Origin: Gloeocapsopsis sp. IPPAS B-1203
Lineage (GTDB): Bacteria; Cyanobacteriota; Cyanobacteriia; Cyanobacteriales; Chroococcidiopsidaceae
Assembly: GCF_002749975.1 (NCBI RefSeq)
Contig: NZ_PEIG01000020.1
Span: forward strand, 1-64,000
Length of the DNA: 64,000 nucleotides
Reading direction: 5' to 3'
Part shown: piece after piece, positions 54,613-61,824 of the stretch
Layout of the letters: the number at the start of each line of letters is the position of its first letter
Position numbering within the stretch: position 1 is the first letter of the stretch
The notes under the pieces: generated by a model
What the model was told of the DNA's origin: nothing
Seen by the model: only the letters and a program-made list of their open reading frames with translations
The model's database searches: none
Translations under genes and position numbers: made by a program

Positions 54613-54891
54613 ATGAACGATCAAAAATTCTTATGTCCTGCGACTTGCCCTAATAGGATGACTCGATTAAGCAAAGGATATTGCTTTCTCTTTTCTATTT
54701 CAATTACTGCATTACTTGCTTGGCAATCAGTAGATCTTCAATACACAAAAGGTAATGGACTAGAACTCAAAACTAGAGATGTGCCTTTAGCTTTATTACT
54801 CCCATCAATGCTTTTAATCGCAGGGGCATTAGGAATAAATACAGACCCAATTGCTCAAAAACTTGGCGCTGCACTTACTGATAAACGATAA
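54613..54891 (+). CDS. Holin candidate (two membrane helices)
   Basis: 92 residues. A short Cys-containing N terminus (CPATCPNRM) is followed by two predicted membrane helices, about residues 22-40 (GYCFLFSISITALLAWQSV) and 57-76 (VPLALLLPSMLLIAGALGI), and a charged tail. Size and topology fit a class II holin. Its stop overlaps the start of the downstream putative lysis enzyme (TAATG). No sequence family is recognised, so the call rests on topology and position. Confidence 0.55.
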   Translation: MNDQKFLCPATCPNRMTRLSKGYCFLFSISITALLAWQSVDLQYTKGNGLELKTRDVPLALLLPSMLLIAGALGINTDPIAQKLGAALTDKR

Positions 54892-55391
54892 TGAATCCAA
54901 CCATTGAATTTCACTTACCTTTACCTTTAGCTAGTACTAAAGCACTTGCTAAAGGTTTTTTATTGCTGAAATCCGATTTCAGCAAAGCGGGTCTTAGATT
55001 GCAAGCTACAAGCGGTTGTTCTGGATTTCAACATTCTGGTTCCTGGAAATTTAAAGGCCGAGGGCCATTACCTCCCAGTGCTGCAATTGAACCCATAACT
55101 TGGAGCGTATCGACTCAAAGATTGTGGCTCCCCCATGTGCGAGGTGTGGAGGGAAGCTTTTATGCGATCGCACCATTTAGCGTACCTGTAGATGAGAAGG
55201 TATCTAGGGGCGATTTTGGCATTCACTTTGATGCAAATGTGCCTGGATCGGCGGGTTGTATCGTGATTCCTTTACAAGATCACTGGGATGTATTTAGGAA
55301 ATGGGCTGCAGATCTTGCACATCAAAAAATACAACAAGTGCCTTTAAGCGTCACTTATACTTCTCCTTTAATTTCAAAACAAGCTGTATAA
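54891..55391 (+). CDS. L,D-transpeptidase-like putative lysis enzyme
   Basis: 166 residues. GIHFDANVPGSAGCIVIP at about 110-127 has the His...Gly-Ser-x-Gly-Cys arrangement (His112, Ser120, Cys123) of YkuD/L,D-transpeptidase and related peptidoglycan hydrolases such as DUF2778/Tlde1. Those cleave or exchange peptide cross-links. The upstream part (ITWSVSTQRLWLPHVRGVEGSF) gives strands of the fold. No signal peptide, consistent with release through a holin. Next to a holin candidate this suggests an endolysin. Cleavage specificity is unknown. Confidence 0.6.
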   Translation: MNPTIEFHLPLPLASTKALAKGFLLLKSDFSKAGLRLQATSGCSGFQHSGSWKFKGRGPLPPSAAIEPITWSVSTQRLWLPHVRGVEGSFYAIAPFSVPVDEKVSRGDFGIHFDANVPGSAGCIVIPLQDHWDVFRKWAADLAHQKIQQVPLSVTYTSPLISKQAV

Positions 55392-55435
55392 AAACAAGAT
55401 TTTAAAGTTTAACTTCAAAATATAAGTATTACCAC

Positions 55436-55469
55436 GGATGATTTTTCTCGGGGGGGGGTAAAATCATCC
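55436..55469. terminator. Hairpin with poly-G loop
   Basis: GGATGATTTT (55436-55445) pairs perfectly with AAAATCATCC (55460-55469) around a 14-base loop containing nine consecutive G (55450-55458). It follows the lysis genes and precedes a new ribosome site. It may be a terminator or attenuator; the G tract is unusual for this AT-rich element. Confidence 0.65.
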
Positions 55470-55490
55470 TTGTTTAGTTTTGGAGCCGAA

Positions 55491-55781
55491 ATGCCAATAA
55501 TTTACTGGCAAGATCTTCCAGGTAATAAATACTTAAAAAAATTGGAACCAGCAATGCTTAATTGCAGCGAATGCACTCGCAGGCAAATCATTCGCCCAAT
55601 TGGTAAGAAGCGATTTGAAGATAGACAGACTGTTTATGTTACCTACGATCGCTCGTATGTAGTTAGCAAAATAGCTATTGAGATACTGCAATCGTTAGAG
55701 ATTAAATCATTGACTGAATTATTGAAATTAATGATTGCAGTTTGGCGTGAATATGAACGGGGAAAGAGTAAAGCAAGTTAG
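55491..55781 (+). CDS. Small hypothetical protein, possible regulator (element)
   Basis: 96 residues from the ATG at 55491, preceded by GGAG; a TTG at 55470 lies within the hairpin and is not preferred. One CxxC (NCSECTRRQ) and a helical C terminus (IEILQSLEIKSLTELLKLMIAVW). I recognise no family. First gene of the replication block behind the poly-G hairpin; only two bases separate it from the next gene. Confidence 0.5.
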   Translation: MPIIYWQDLPGNKYLKKLEPAMLNCSECTRRQIIRPIGKKRFEDRQTVYVTYDRSYVVSKIAIEILQSLEIKSLTELLKLMIAVWREYERGKSKAS

Positions 55782-55783
55782 CT

Positions 55784-56077
55784 ATGGATTTTACACAATT
55801 GGATCTTGAGCATAAGAAAAGATTACTTATGCAATCGATGTGCTTGAGCAGTGCTATTCAAAACTTGGCAAATTCTACAGGAATAGAATGTGATGTGATA
55901 GTTTCGGGAATTTGGCTAGAAACAATTGCCAAGTTTCAAAAGTTAAACGAGGCTCAAATTCAAGATTTGATTGCACATATTGAGACTCAAAGCAGTTTTG
56001 CACAAACTTTATCGACTCCTGTAGTGGTGACAGGACAAATATTTGATCCAGAGGAACTTCAAGACTATGGAAATTAA
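55784..56077 (+). CDS. Small helical protein, unknown (element)
   Basis: 97 residues, helical, slightly acidic (HKKRLLMQSMCLSSAIQNLANSTG, broken by turns; KFQKLNEAQIQDLIAHIETQ). No motif is recognised. Its end overlaps the start of the next gene (ATG at 56067). It lies in a three-gene string leading to the primase-helicase, so a role in replication or its control is likely but unproven. Confidence 0.5.
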   Translation: MDFTQLDLEHKKRLLMQSMCLSSAIQNLANSTGIECDVIVSGIWLETIAKFQKLNEAQIQDLIAHIETQSSFAQTLSTPVVVTGQIFDPEELQDYGN

Positions 56078-56468
56078 AACAGTTTACTATTCAACAGTAG
56101 TTAATTTAGGTAACTACAACAATGAGAAAATCGGATTTAAAGCTGATGTAAGTGAAGGAGAGACAGTAGAGCAGGTTATTGAAGCACTAAGAAATAAAAT
56201 TAAAAAGTGCGGACATCCTAATCTAGAAAAGCTTTATAAGGAACTGCGCGATCGCACATGGGACCTAGAACAATTAAATAACAAGATTGAGAAAGCCACT
56301 AATCAATGGAATTCAACAGCCGAATTCTTAAGAACACAGGGCATAAAACCAGATCTTGTAGATCTGCCTGTATTTACGCGTTTATTGCCTGAAGCTAAAT
56401 CAGAAACGATTGTCACTGGTGATGATGTTGAATTTGTTGATGAAGACAATGATGAGGCTGAATTTTAG
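56067..56468 (+). CDS. Hypothetical protein with predicted coiled coil (element)
   Basis: 133 residues from the ATG at 56067, with AGAGGAAC before it; it overlaps the previous gene by 11 bases. A beta-rich start (EIKTVYYSTVVNLGNYNNEKIGFKADV, with turns) precedes a helix/coiled coil (LRDRTWDLEQLNNKIEKAT) and a very acidic end (DDVEFVDEDNDEAEF). The acidic tail resembles single-strand-binding or loader proteins, but no fold assignment is possible. Directly upstream of the primase-helicase. Confidence 0.5.
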   Translation: MEIKTVYYSTVVNLGNYNNEKIGFKADVSEGETVEQVIEALRNKIKKCGHPNLEKLYKELRDRTWDLEQLNNKIEKATNQWNSTAEFLRTQGIKPDLVDLPVFTRLLPEAKSETIVTGDDVEFVDEDNDEAEF

Positions 56469-56488
56469 CTTGTTTGTAAGGATTCTAC

Positions 56489-59035
56489 ATGGCTTTCGAT
56501 ATTCGAGATTTCATTGATTCAAAAGGACGCGATCGCGGCAATATTCACATAGCGTGTCCTAACTGTCAGGATGCATCTACAAAAAATCCTGCACTCAGTA
56601 TCAATCTAGAAACTGGAGCGTATCACTGCTTTAAATGTGAAGGTGAAAAAAATGGCGAAATAAAATTGGCACTGGGATATTCAAAGGATAAGATAGTGCC
56701 AACTGGGTACAGTAAAGTCTCCGAGGTTACAGTAACGCCAACTGATGTTCTCTCCTATCACACAAAGCTGATTAATGAATCCCGATTAGGTAAGCAATGG
56801 TTACTTGATCGGGGTTTTTCTTTGGAGATGATCGAATACTTCAAGCTTGGCATCAGGCGGATCAAGCGCTTATATCAATTGTGGTATGCCATTATTATTC
56901 CAATACCCGCCGATCAACTGGGTACGCGATACTTTCAAAAATTAAGGATTCAGCCGTGGGCCAACGATGACGATCGCCCTAGTGGATTAAAGGCGTGGGA
57001 CCAAAAGGGTATTAGCGCTATGGTGTGGCTGACCTATAACCCTCCAGATGCAACGGAGACTTATTTATGTGAGGGAGAATGGGATGCAATGATGCTTGGA
57101 TGGTTAGCACGGCAAGCTAACGCCAAAATTGCGATCGCCACTTTTACTTGTGGCTGTGATACTGTCCCTCCTCAATCTGAGCTTGATAAATTACCAGGAC
57201 AGGTGACAATCTTTTACGACCGTAACGATAAACCGAATAGTAAGACGGGGGAGCTACCAGGTGAAAAGGGAGCGCTCAAGGTTGCAGGGCAATTACAAAA
57301 TCGCGGGTTTGTTGCAGCTGTGCCGTGCAATTCGTATTACGAAGATCGTCAAGGATGGGATGTATCGGATGCAATTAACGCCGGATTTAAATTTGATGAT
57401 TTTGTGGCGGCGGGGAAAATAGCAACGCAACCTACACTCCTACCGAAAGAAAACCCGTTACGCGATCGCTTAGTTTCTAATGCCGAATTAATGGCACGCG
57501 CTCCAGATTATATTGACTGGTTAGTACCGGATATGCTACCGGCGAATGAGTTGTTTGTACTGGCTGCAAGTCCACGGGCTGGGAAATCGCTAATGGCGAT
57601 GCTACTTGCAAAGTGTATTGCAACGGGTGAAAACTTCTTAGGGCGTGTCGTTACTCAAGGTGCTGTACTTTATGTAAACCTTGAGGATTCTGAAGCGAAG
57701 ATCAAGCAGCGTGAACTTGCGCAAGAGTGGAGTACAGATGTACCTATTTACTGGCTCGATCGCTTTAAATTATCTGAAACTGCTCATTTAAGAGAATTGG
57801 CTGAAGAGTTAGATGTCAGGCTGATCATCTTGGATACTTTAAGTCGTATCCGTGATGATGGTAGCCAGGAGACATCAGCAGAGATATCGCGGTATCTGGA
57901 ACCATTGCAGGATATGGCGATGCAATTACGGCTATCGGTGTTGCTAGTTCATCACACTACTAAAATCACGATTGAGAACGCAGGTAGTACGAATGTATTC
58001 GACACCATTCGCGGGAGTAGTGCAATTCGTGGTGTGTGTCGTGGATCTTGGGTGCTGGCTGCTAGCGATCGCACTTATCGATTGTGTGTAGAGCATGGTT
58101 TTGGCGAGAAGCAAGATTTAGAGGTATTGCTTGACGGGGAAACTTTGACATGGAAAGCAGTAAGACCTTGGAATCCTAAATCAAGTAGCACGCAAGTAGA
58201 ACAGATTTTGGAGTATCTCAAAAAGGCTAAGAAAGCCACAATCCCTGAGGTTGCTAGCGTGCTTAATTTGAATCCTAATTATGTAACTACTGCTTTGTGG
58301 CGGTTGCAGATGGAAAAGCAGGTTTACAAAATTCCAGGTAAGAAATATTACCCTGCTACGTACTACTATGCAATGTCAACAAGCAGCCTTAATGACCTAT
58401 CAATTACCTATCAAAAAAATGGCTTGATAGGTAATGAAAAACCCTGTGCTGAGGGAGATACAGCCAATAATCGCCATAACCTATCAAGCGGTGATACTTT
58501 TGACGGTACAAAGTACAAAAAAAATCCTGATGATACACAAAATGCAAGTGATACTGAGATATTTGATCAACTTTCTTCAATAGCTGAAAAGCTTACCAAT
58601 GAAGCTATTGAAGCTAAAATGAATACTCAATCAATAGATAAATTTCTCAGTATTGATTCCAGCAAGAGTAGCAATCTTGCTGTACCTGCTGAAGAAAAAG
58701 GTATCAGTTTAGAAGGGGGCAGTGATCACTTGATACCCAAAACTGATACCTTTTTGCTTGATGACAATAGAGAAACTAATGAGAATTTAGGAAATTCTAT
58801 TGCAACTATTGATGGTAAGACTGAACACATACCACGCAGGAAAACACGCAAGTTGCAAGTAGGCGATCGCTGCAAGTGGATAGGCTTACCTGGAGCTATG
58901 GCAGTTGTTTGCAAAGGTAGGACGCTAGAAGTATTGGAGTTGAGGTATCAAGGCTTAGAAGCACGCATTAAAGCGCCTAATTGGGCGTGTGACTACTGGG
59001 TAGCTAGCAGTGATTTAAGGCAAGTTAAGCAATGA
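56489..59035 (+). CDS. Primase-helicase replication protein (zinc finger, toprim, RecA-type ATPase, wHTH)
   Basis: 848 residues. Cys23, Cys26, Cys47 and Cys50 form a CHC2-like primase zinc finger. A toprim-like region follows (YLCEGEWDAMML at about 190, then FYDRND at about 240). A RecA/RepA-type ATPase has Walker A SPRAGKS at about 359-365 and Walker B LIILDTLSR at about 447. A winged-helix segment (TIPEVASVLNLNPNYVTTALWRL) is at about 585. The last ~220 residues are low-complexity and end in a basic region (RRKTRKLQVGDRCKW). It should prime and unwind DNA for the element's replication. Four iteron copies lie inside the low-complexity coding part. Confidence 0.88.
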   Translation: MAFDIRDFIDSKGRDRGNIHIACPNCQDASTKNPALSINLETGAYHCFKCEGEKNGEIKLALGYSKDKIVPTGYSKVSEVTVTPTDVLSYHTKLINESRLGKQWLLDRGFSLEMIEYFKLGIRRIKRLYQLWYAIIIPIPADQLGTRYFQKLRIQPWANDDDRPSGLKAWDQKGISAMVWLTYNPPDATETYLCEGEWDAMMLGWLARQANAKIAIATFTCGCDTVPPQSELDKLPGQVTIFYDRNDKPNSKTGELPGEKGALKVAGQLQNRGFVAAVPCNSYYEDRQGWDVSDAINAGFKFDDFVAAGKIATQPTLLPKENPLRDRLVSNAELMARAPDYIDWLVPDMLPANELFVLAASPRAGKSLMAMLLAKCIATGENFLGRVVTQGAVLYVNLEDSEAKIKQRELAQEWSTDVPIYWLDRFKLSETAHLRELAEELDVRLIILDTLSRIRDDGSQETSAEISRYLEPLQDMAMQLRLSVLLVHHTTKITIENAGSTNVFDTIRGSSAIRGVCRGSWVLAASDRTYRLCVEHGFGEKQDLEVLLDGETLTWKAVRPWNPKSSSTQVEQILEYLKKAKKATIPEVASVLNLNPNYVTTALWRLQMEKQVYKIPGKKYYPATYYYAMSTSSLNDLSITYQKNGLIGNEKPCAEGDTANNRHNLSSGDTFDGTKYKKNPDDTQNASDTEIFDQLSSIAEKLTNEAIEAKMNTQSIDKFLSIDSSKSSNLAVPAEEKGISLEGGSDHLIPKTDTFLLDDNRETNENLGNSIATIDGKTEHIPRRKTRKLQVGDRCKWIGLPGAMAVVCKGRTLEVLELRYQGLEARIKAPNWACDYWVASSDLRQVKQ
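58395..58487. repeat. Iteron set A inside the replication gene
   Basis: ACCTATCAA occurs at 58395-58403, 58406-58414 and 58479-58487, with the inverse TTGATAGGT at 58424-58432. The direct-direct-inverted layout copies that of the non-coding set at 59315-59350. Confidence 0.7.
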
Positions 59036-59241
59036 GATCAAAGCAAGAAAAACATACCAACTATTTGCTTGTTTTAGCAGTAGCAGACGCTTACGAGATC
59101 GCGATCGACGCTTGTAAAAACGACAGAGAGAATTTAGAGAAGCTTTTAAGATTGCGAATTAAAGCAGATTCCGCAATTGAAGCAAGGCTTGAGTATCTAA
59201 AAAAAAAATGTGCTTATTGCAAAAATGATACTTTTTTGTGA
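59032..59241 (+). CDS. Small protein behind the primase-helicase
   Basis: 69 residues, helical and basic. A terminal CAYC pair (KKKCAYCKNDTFL) is close to a second possible metal ligand. Its ATG overlaps the stop of the replication gene (ATGA), so the two are coupled. No family is recognised. Last gene of the element before the iteron region. Confidence 0.5.
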   Translation: MRSKQEKHTNYLLVLAVADAYEIAIDACKNDRENLEKLLRLRIKADSAIEARLEYLKKKCAYCKNDTFL

Positions 59242-59259
59242 GAATAGCCTACCGCGTAT

Positions 59260-59350
59260 ATTGATAGGTGATATGTAATCATGCTCTAATCTTTACACTG
59301 TAAGGTTTCTAGTTACCTATCAAATTACCTATCAAATCAGATTGATAGGT
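59260..59350. repeat. Iteron set B (candidate origin)
   Basis: TTGATAGGT at 59260-59268, ACCTATCAA at 59315-59323 and 59327-59335, TTGATAGGT at 59342-59350. The same 9-mer forms set A in the upstream replication gene. Confidence 0.75.
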
Positions 59351-59353
59351 AAT

Positions 59354-59425
59354 AAGGTATCAGAATTAGGGGTTTACAGCCTAATTCTGATACCTTCTCT
59401 CTCAATAAGTATTGCTTGTTGAGAG
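59354..59425. other. Two adjacent hairpins in the candidate origin
   Basis: AAGGTATCAGAATTAGG (59354-59370) pairs perfectly over 17 bases with 59380-59396 around a 9-base loop. Directly after it, CTCTCAATAAG (59399-59409) pairs at 10 of 11 positions with CTTGTTGAGAG (59415-59425). The first stem carries TGATACC boxes at both ends. They could be origin structures or a terminator of the replication operon. Confidence 0.7.
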
Positions 59426-59665
59426 AATGATACCCGTGCTTATTGGCTAAAGTATCAGCCTTGTTGCAAGTAGAATATTGGTCTATGCATATTCAGGGTA
59501 ATAAATATATATATTGTAATAAAAATTAATAAAGTATGTCATAGAGGGTATATCTAAGTACCGCTTGTATATAATCCGTATATTCTACTTTTACGATTTT
59601 TAGCACTCGCATTGATATTTAGTAAGCATGGCAAGCAAAGCGATTCAACACGCATCTAGCTACAA

Positions 59666-59699
59666 ACTTGTATAAAAATTGTATAAATAAATTGTATAA
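59666..59699 (+). promoter_or_regulatory. Right integrase arm-site candidates
   Basis: ACTTGTATAA at 59666-59675 and two ATTGTATAA copies at 59678-59686 and 59691-59699, spaced 12-13 bases, lie 30-65 bases before the attR repeat. They match the pair beside the integrase gene. Confidence 0.55.
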
Positions 59700-59731
59700 A
59701 GCTTGAAATGTCTATAGATAGGCAATCTCGC

Positions 59732-59779
59732 ACTCGGCTTTTAACCGATTAGTTCCGGGTTCGAATCCCGGGCGACCCA
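59732..59779 (+). other. attR: displaced 3' half of tRNA-Lys
   Basis: 48 bases identical to 44212-44259 except at three positions. It contains the anticodon arm and a T arm CCGGG-TTCGAAT-CCCGG, and ends GCGACCCA. There is no 5' half, so it is not a functional tRNA. Confidence 0.85.
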
Positions 59780-60026
59780 TATCAAATTTTTAATGACAAA
59801 GAGTAAGAGAACAGCTTAATCAACCGCGATGCACTAATTGCTGGATTATATTGAGTTAGCCTCATCCGTTCTTCACAATTTATAGCTCCGCACAGCGGTA
59901 AACACGAATTAAAAAGTATTCTCTGAATATAATTGCTTATAAGTTGAAAATTATCTTAAGATTAGCGTAAGAATTACGCTTGTTTTAAGACGACTAGCTG
60001 ACTATCAAAATTTAGGAGGACTATCT

Positions 60027-61106
60027 ATGGCGCTCGTACCAATGCGGCTGCTGTTGGACCACGCGGCTGAAAACGGTTACGGCATTCCAGCTTTCAACGT
60101 GAACAACATGGAGCAGATCCAGGCAATTATGCAGGCTGCTAAAGAAACAGATAGCCCCGTGATCTTACAAGCTTCTCGTGGCGCACGTAAATATGCTGGT
60201 GAAAACTTCTTGCGTCACTTGATTCTAGCAGCAGTAGAAACTTATCCTTACATTCCCATTGCCATGCACCAGGATCATGGTAATGAGCCAGCCACTTGCT
60301 ACTCTGCAATGAAAAATGGCTTTACCAGCGTTATGATGGACGGTTCGCTGGAAGCAGATGCTAAAACTCCTGCAAGCTATGAGTATAACGTCAATGTTAC
60401 CCGTGAAGTTGTGAAAGTCGCTCACGCGATCGGTGTCAGCGTTGAAGGCGAACTCGGTTGCTTGGGTTCCTTAGAAACTGGTATGGGTGAAGCTGAAGAT
60501 GGTCATGGTTTCGAGGGTAAACTAGACCACTCTCAACTGTTAACTGATCCTGACCAAGCTGTTGATTTTGTTGAGCAAACTCAAGTTGATGCTTTGGCAG
60601 TAGCGATCGGTACTAGCCACGGTGCTTACAAGTTTACTCGCAAACCTACTGGGGAGATTTTAGCAATCAGCCGCATTGAAGAAATTCACCGTCGCCTACC
60701 AAATACTCACTTGGTAATGCATGGTTCTTCTTCAGTACCTGAAGATTTGCTAGAACTGATTAATAAGTACGGCGGTGCGATTCCTGAAACCTACGGTGTA
60801 CCTGTAGAAGAAATTCAAAAAGGTATCAAGAGTGGTGTGCGTAAGGTAAACATCGACACCGATAACCGTTTGGCAATTACCGCAGCAGTACGCGAAGCTT
60901 TGGCAGCAAATGCTAAGGAATTTGACCCCCGTCACTTCCTCAAGCCTTCGATTAAGTATATGCAGAAAGTTTGTGCAGACCGCTATCAACAGTTTGAGGC
61001 TGCTGGTCAAGCTAGCAAGATCAAGCAAGTTTCGCAAGATGAGTTTGCAGCAAAATATGCTAAAGGTGAATTAAGTGCTGTAACGAAGAAGACAGTTTCT
61101 GTGTAA
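60027..61106 (+). CDS. fbaA: Fructose-bisphosphate aldolase class II
   Basis: 359 residues with a near-perfect ribosome site (TTTAGGAGGACTATCT). Zinc-site and substrate motifs are [10 protein letters not shown] (catalytic and zinc His), [24 protein letters not shown] and [12 protein letters not shown], with DTDNRLA near the end ([15 protein letters not shown]). The calvin-cycle subtype (CbbA/Fda). It interconverts fructose 1,6-bisphosphate (and sedoheptulose 1,7-bisphosphate) with triose phosphates. It belongs to the host, just outside the right border of the element, and ends in a strong terminator. Confidence 0.96.
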   Translation: MALVPMRLLLDHAAENGYGIPAFNVNNMEQIQAIMQAAKETDSPVILQASRGARKYAGENFLRHLILAAVETYPYIPIAMHQDHGNEPATCYSAMKNGFTSVMMDGSLEADAKTPASYEYNVNVTREVVKVAHAIGVSVEGELGCLGSLETGMGEAEDGHGFEGKLDHSQLLTDPDQAVDFVEQTQVDALAVAIGTSHGAYKFTRKPTGEILAISRIEEIHRRLPNTHLVMHGSSSVPEDLLELINKYGGAIPETYGVPVEEIQKGIKSGVRKVNIDTDNRLAITAAVREALAANAKEFDPRHFLKPSIKYMQKVCADRYQQFEAAGQASKIKQVSQDEFAAKYAKGELSAVTKKTVSV

Positions 61107-61124
61107 GAGACTTGATTTTTGGGT

Positions 61125-61154
61125 CGGGTAGTCTTTGGGCTACCCGTTTTTTTT
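61125..61154 (+). terminator. Terminator after the aldolase gene
   Basis: CGGGTAG (61125-61131) pairs with CTACCCG (61140-61146) around an 8-base loop, followed by eight T (61147-61154). Confidence 0.9.
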
Positions 61155-61180
61155 ACGAACCACATTCCCCGCAGGGGTTG

Positions 61181-61241
61181 CCGTTAGCGTAGCGTCAGCA
61201 AAGCGAAGGCGTTAGCCGTTAGCCGAAGGCGCTAGGCTAAG
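61181..61241. repeat. CGTTAGC-type dispersed repeat
   Basis: CCGTTAGCGTAGCGTCAGC is followed by AAGCGAAGGCGTTAGCCGTTAGC and CGAAGGCGCTAGG. It shares its units with 39538-39570. Confidence 0.6.
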
Positions 61242-61287
61242 GTACAAAAGTCGCAAAGAATTTCTGCTTTCGAGAATGTGAACTTGA

Positions 61288-61719
61288 TTATTCAACAAAA
61301 AGTTCGGCTTTCATTCCGGCTTGAAAGTGTCCTGGAATGTTGCATTCGATGAGGTATCTTCCATGTTCTAGGTTGGTAAGAAGCGTTGCGGTTGCGCCAC
61401 TAGGGAGATCTTCTGCTTCGATTTCATCGATTTTTTCGCCGACTTTTTTACGATCGAGTCGATTGTCTTTGATAGGCATTTGAGCGAGTGGTAAATCAGT
61501 TTTGATGATTTCCATTTCGTGGGGAAGTTGACCTTGGTTGTGGGCAATGAATTCAACTGCTCCAGCTGGTACTGTACTAGGTGATAATTCAATTGCCATC
61601 TCAGTTTCGAGAACTTTGACTTGAGTTACTGTTTGAGATGCGATCGCCCAAGGCTCAATACCGCTAATCCAAACAAGTAACAATGTCCCAACCAGCAAGA
61701 TTCTTCTTAGCATTTTCAA
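61288..61719 (-). CDS. Periplasmic/lumenal cupredoxin-domain protein
   Basis: 143 residues. A signal peptide occupies about residues 1-28 (basic MKMLRR, hydrophobic ILLVGTLLLVWISGI, then AIA|S). The mature part is a plastocyanin-like domain with the likely type I copper ligands His (LPHEMEI), Cys (IECNIPGH), the His two bases of that box later (PGHFQ) and Met (AGMKAE). It probably carries electrons or handles copper outside the cytoplasm. It is neither plastocyanin nor azurin by length and sequence. Partner unknown. Confidence 0.8.
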   Translation of the reverse strand: MKMLRRILLVGTLLLVWISGIEPWAIASQTVTQVKVLETEMAIELSPSTVPAGAVEFIAHNQGQLPHEMEIIKTDLPLAQMPIKDNRLDRKKVGEKIDEIEAEDLPSGATATLLTNLEHGRYLIECNIPGHFQAGMKAELFVE

Positions 61720-61824
61720 CTTAACACCCTCTAAAACATGCTCGATTGCTATCTAAATTCTAGAATCGAATGCGATCGCTCCAACCTTCTTCTCTAATCC
61801 CTCGCCCCTCACTCCTCACTCCTC

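Larger units (their letters stand above)
59242..59731. other. Candidate replication origin and right-end control region
   Basis: About 490 bases without a gene. From left to right: iterons (59260-59350), two hairpins (59354-59425), an AT-rich stretch with many TATA-like runs (59490-59600), and integrase arm-site candidates (59666-59699) before the attR copy. No tRNA or protein gene is seen apart from these. Confidence 0.6.
44212..59779 (+). mobile_element. tRNA-Lys-integrated virus-like element (~15.6 kb)
   Basis: The borders are the intact tRNA-Lys and a partial copy of its 3' half at 59732-59779. A tyrosine integrase lies next to the left border. The cargo is a long plus-strand run of genes with virion-like features, holin and lysis candidates, a primase-helicase, and an iteron/hairpin region near the right border. 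Only two small genes near the left end are on the minus strand. I recognise no terminase, portal, HK97 capsid, tape measure or conjugation gene. It is visibly more AT-rich than its flanks, yet it contains about 14 exact GCGATCGC (HIP1) sites, showing long residence in cyanobacteria. It may be an unfamiliar prophage or a satellite. Confidence 0.88.

Noticed and set aside
59732-59779. Second tRNA-Lys gene
   Set aside because: Only the anticodon and T arms and the 3' acceptor strand are present; the 5' half is missing, as expected of a displaced attachment copy.
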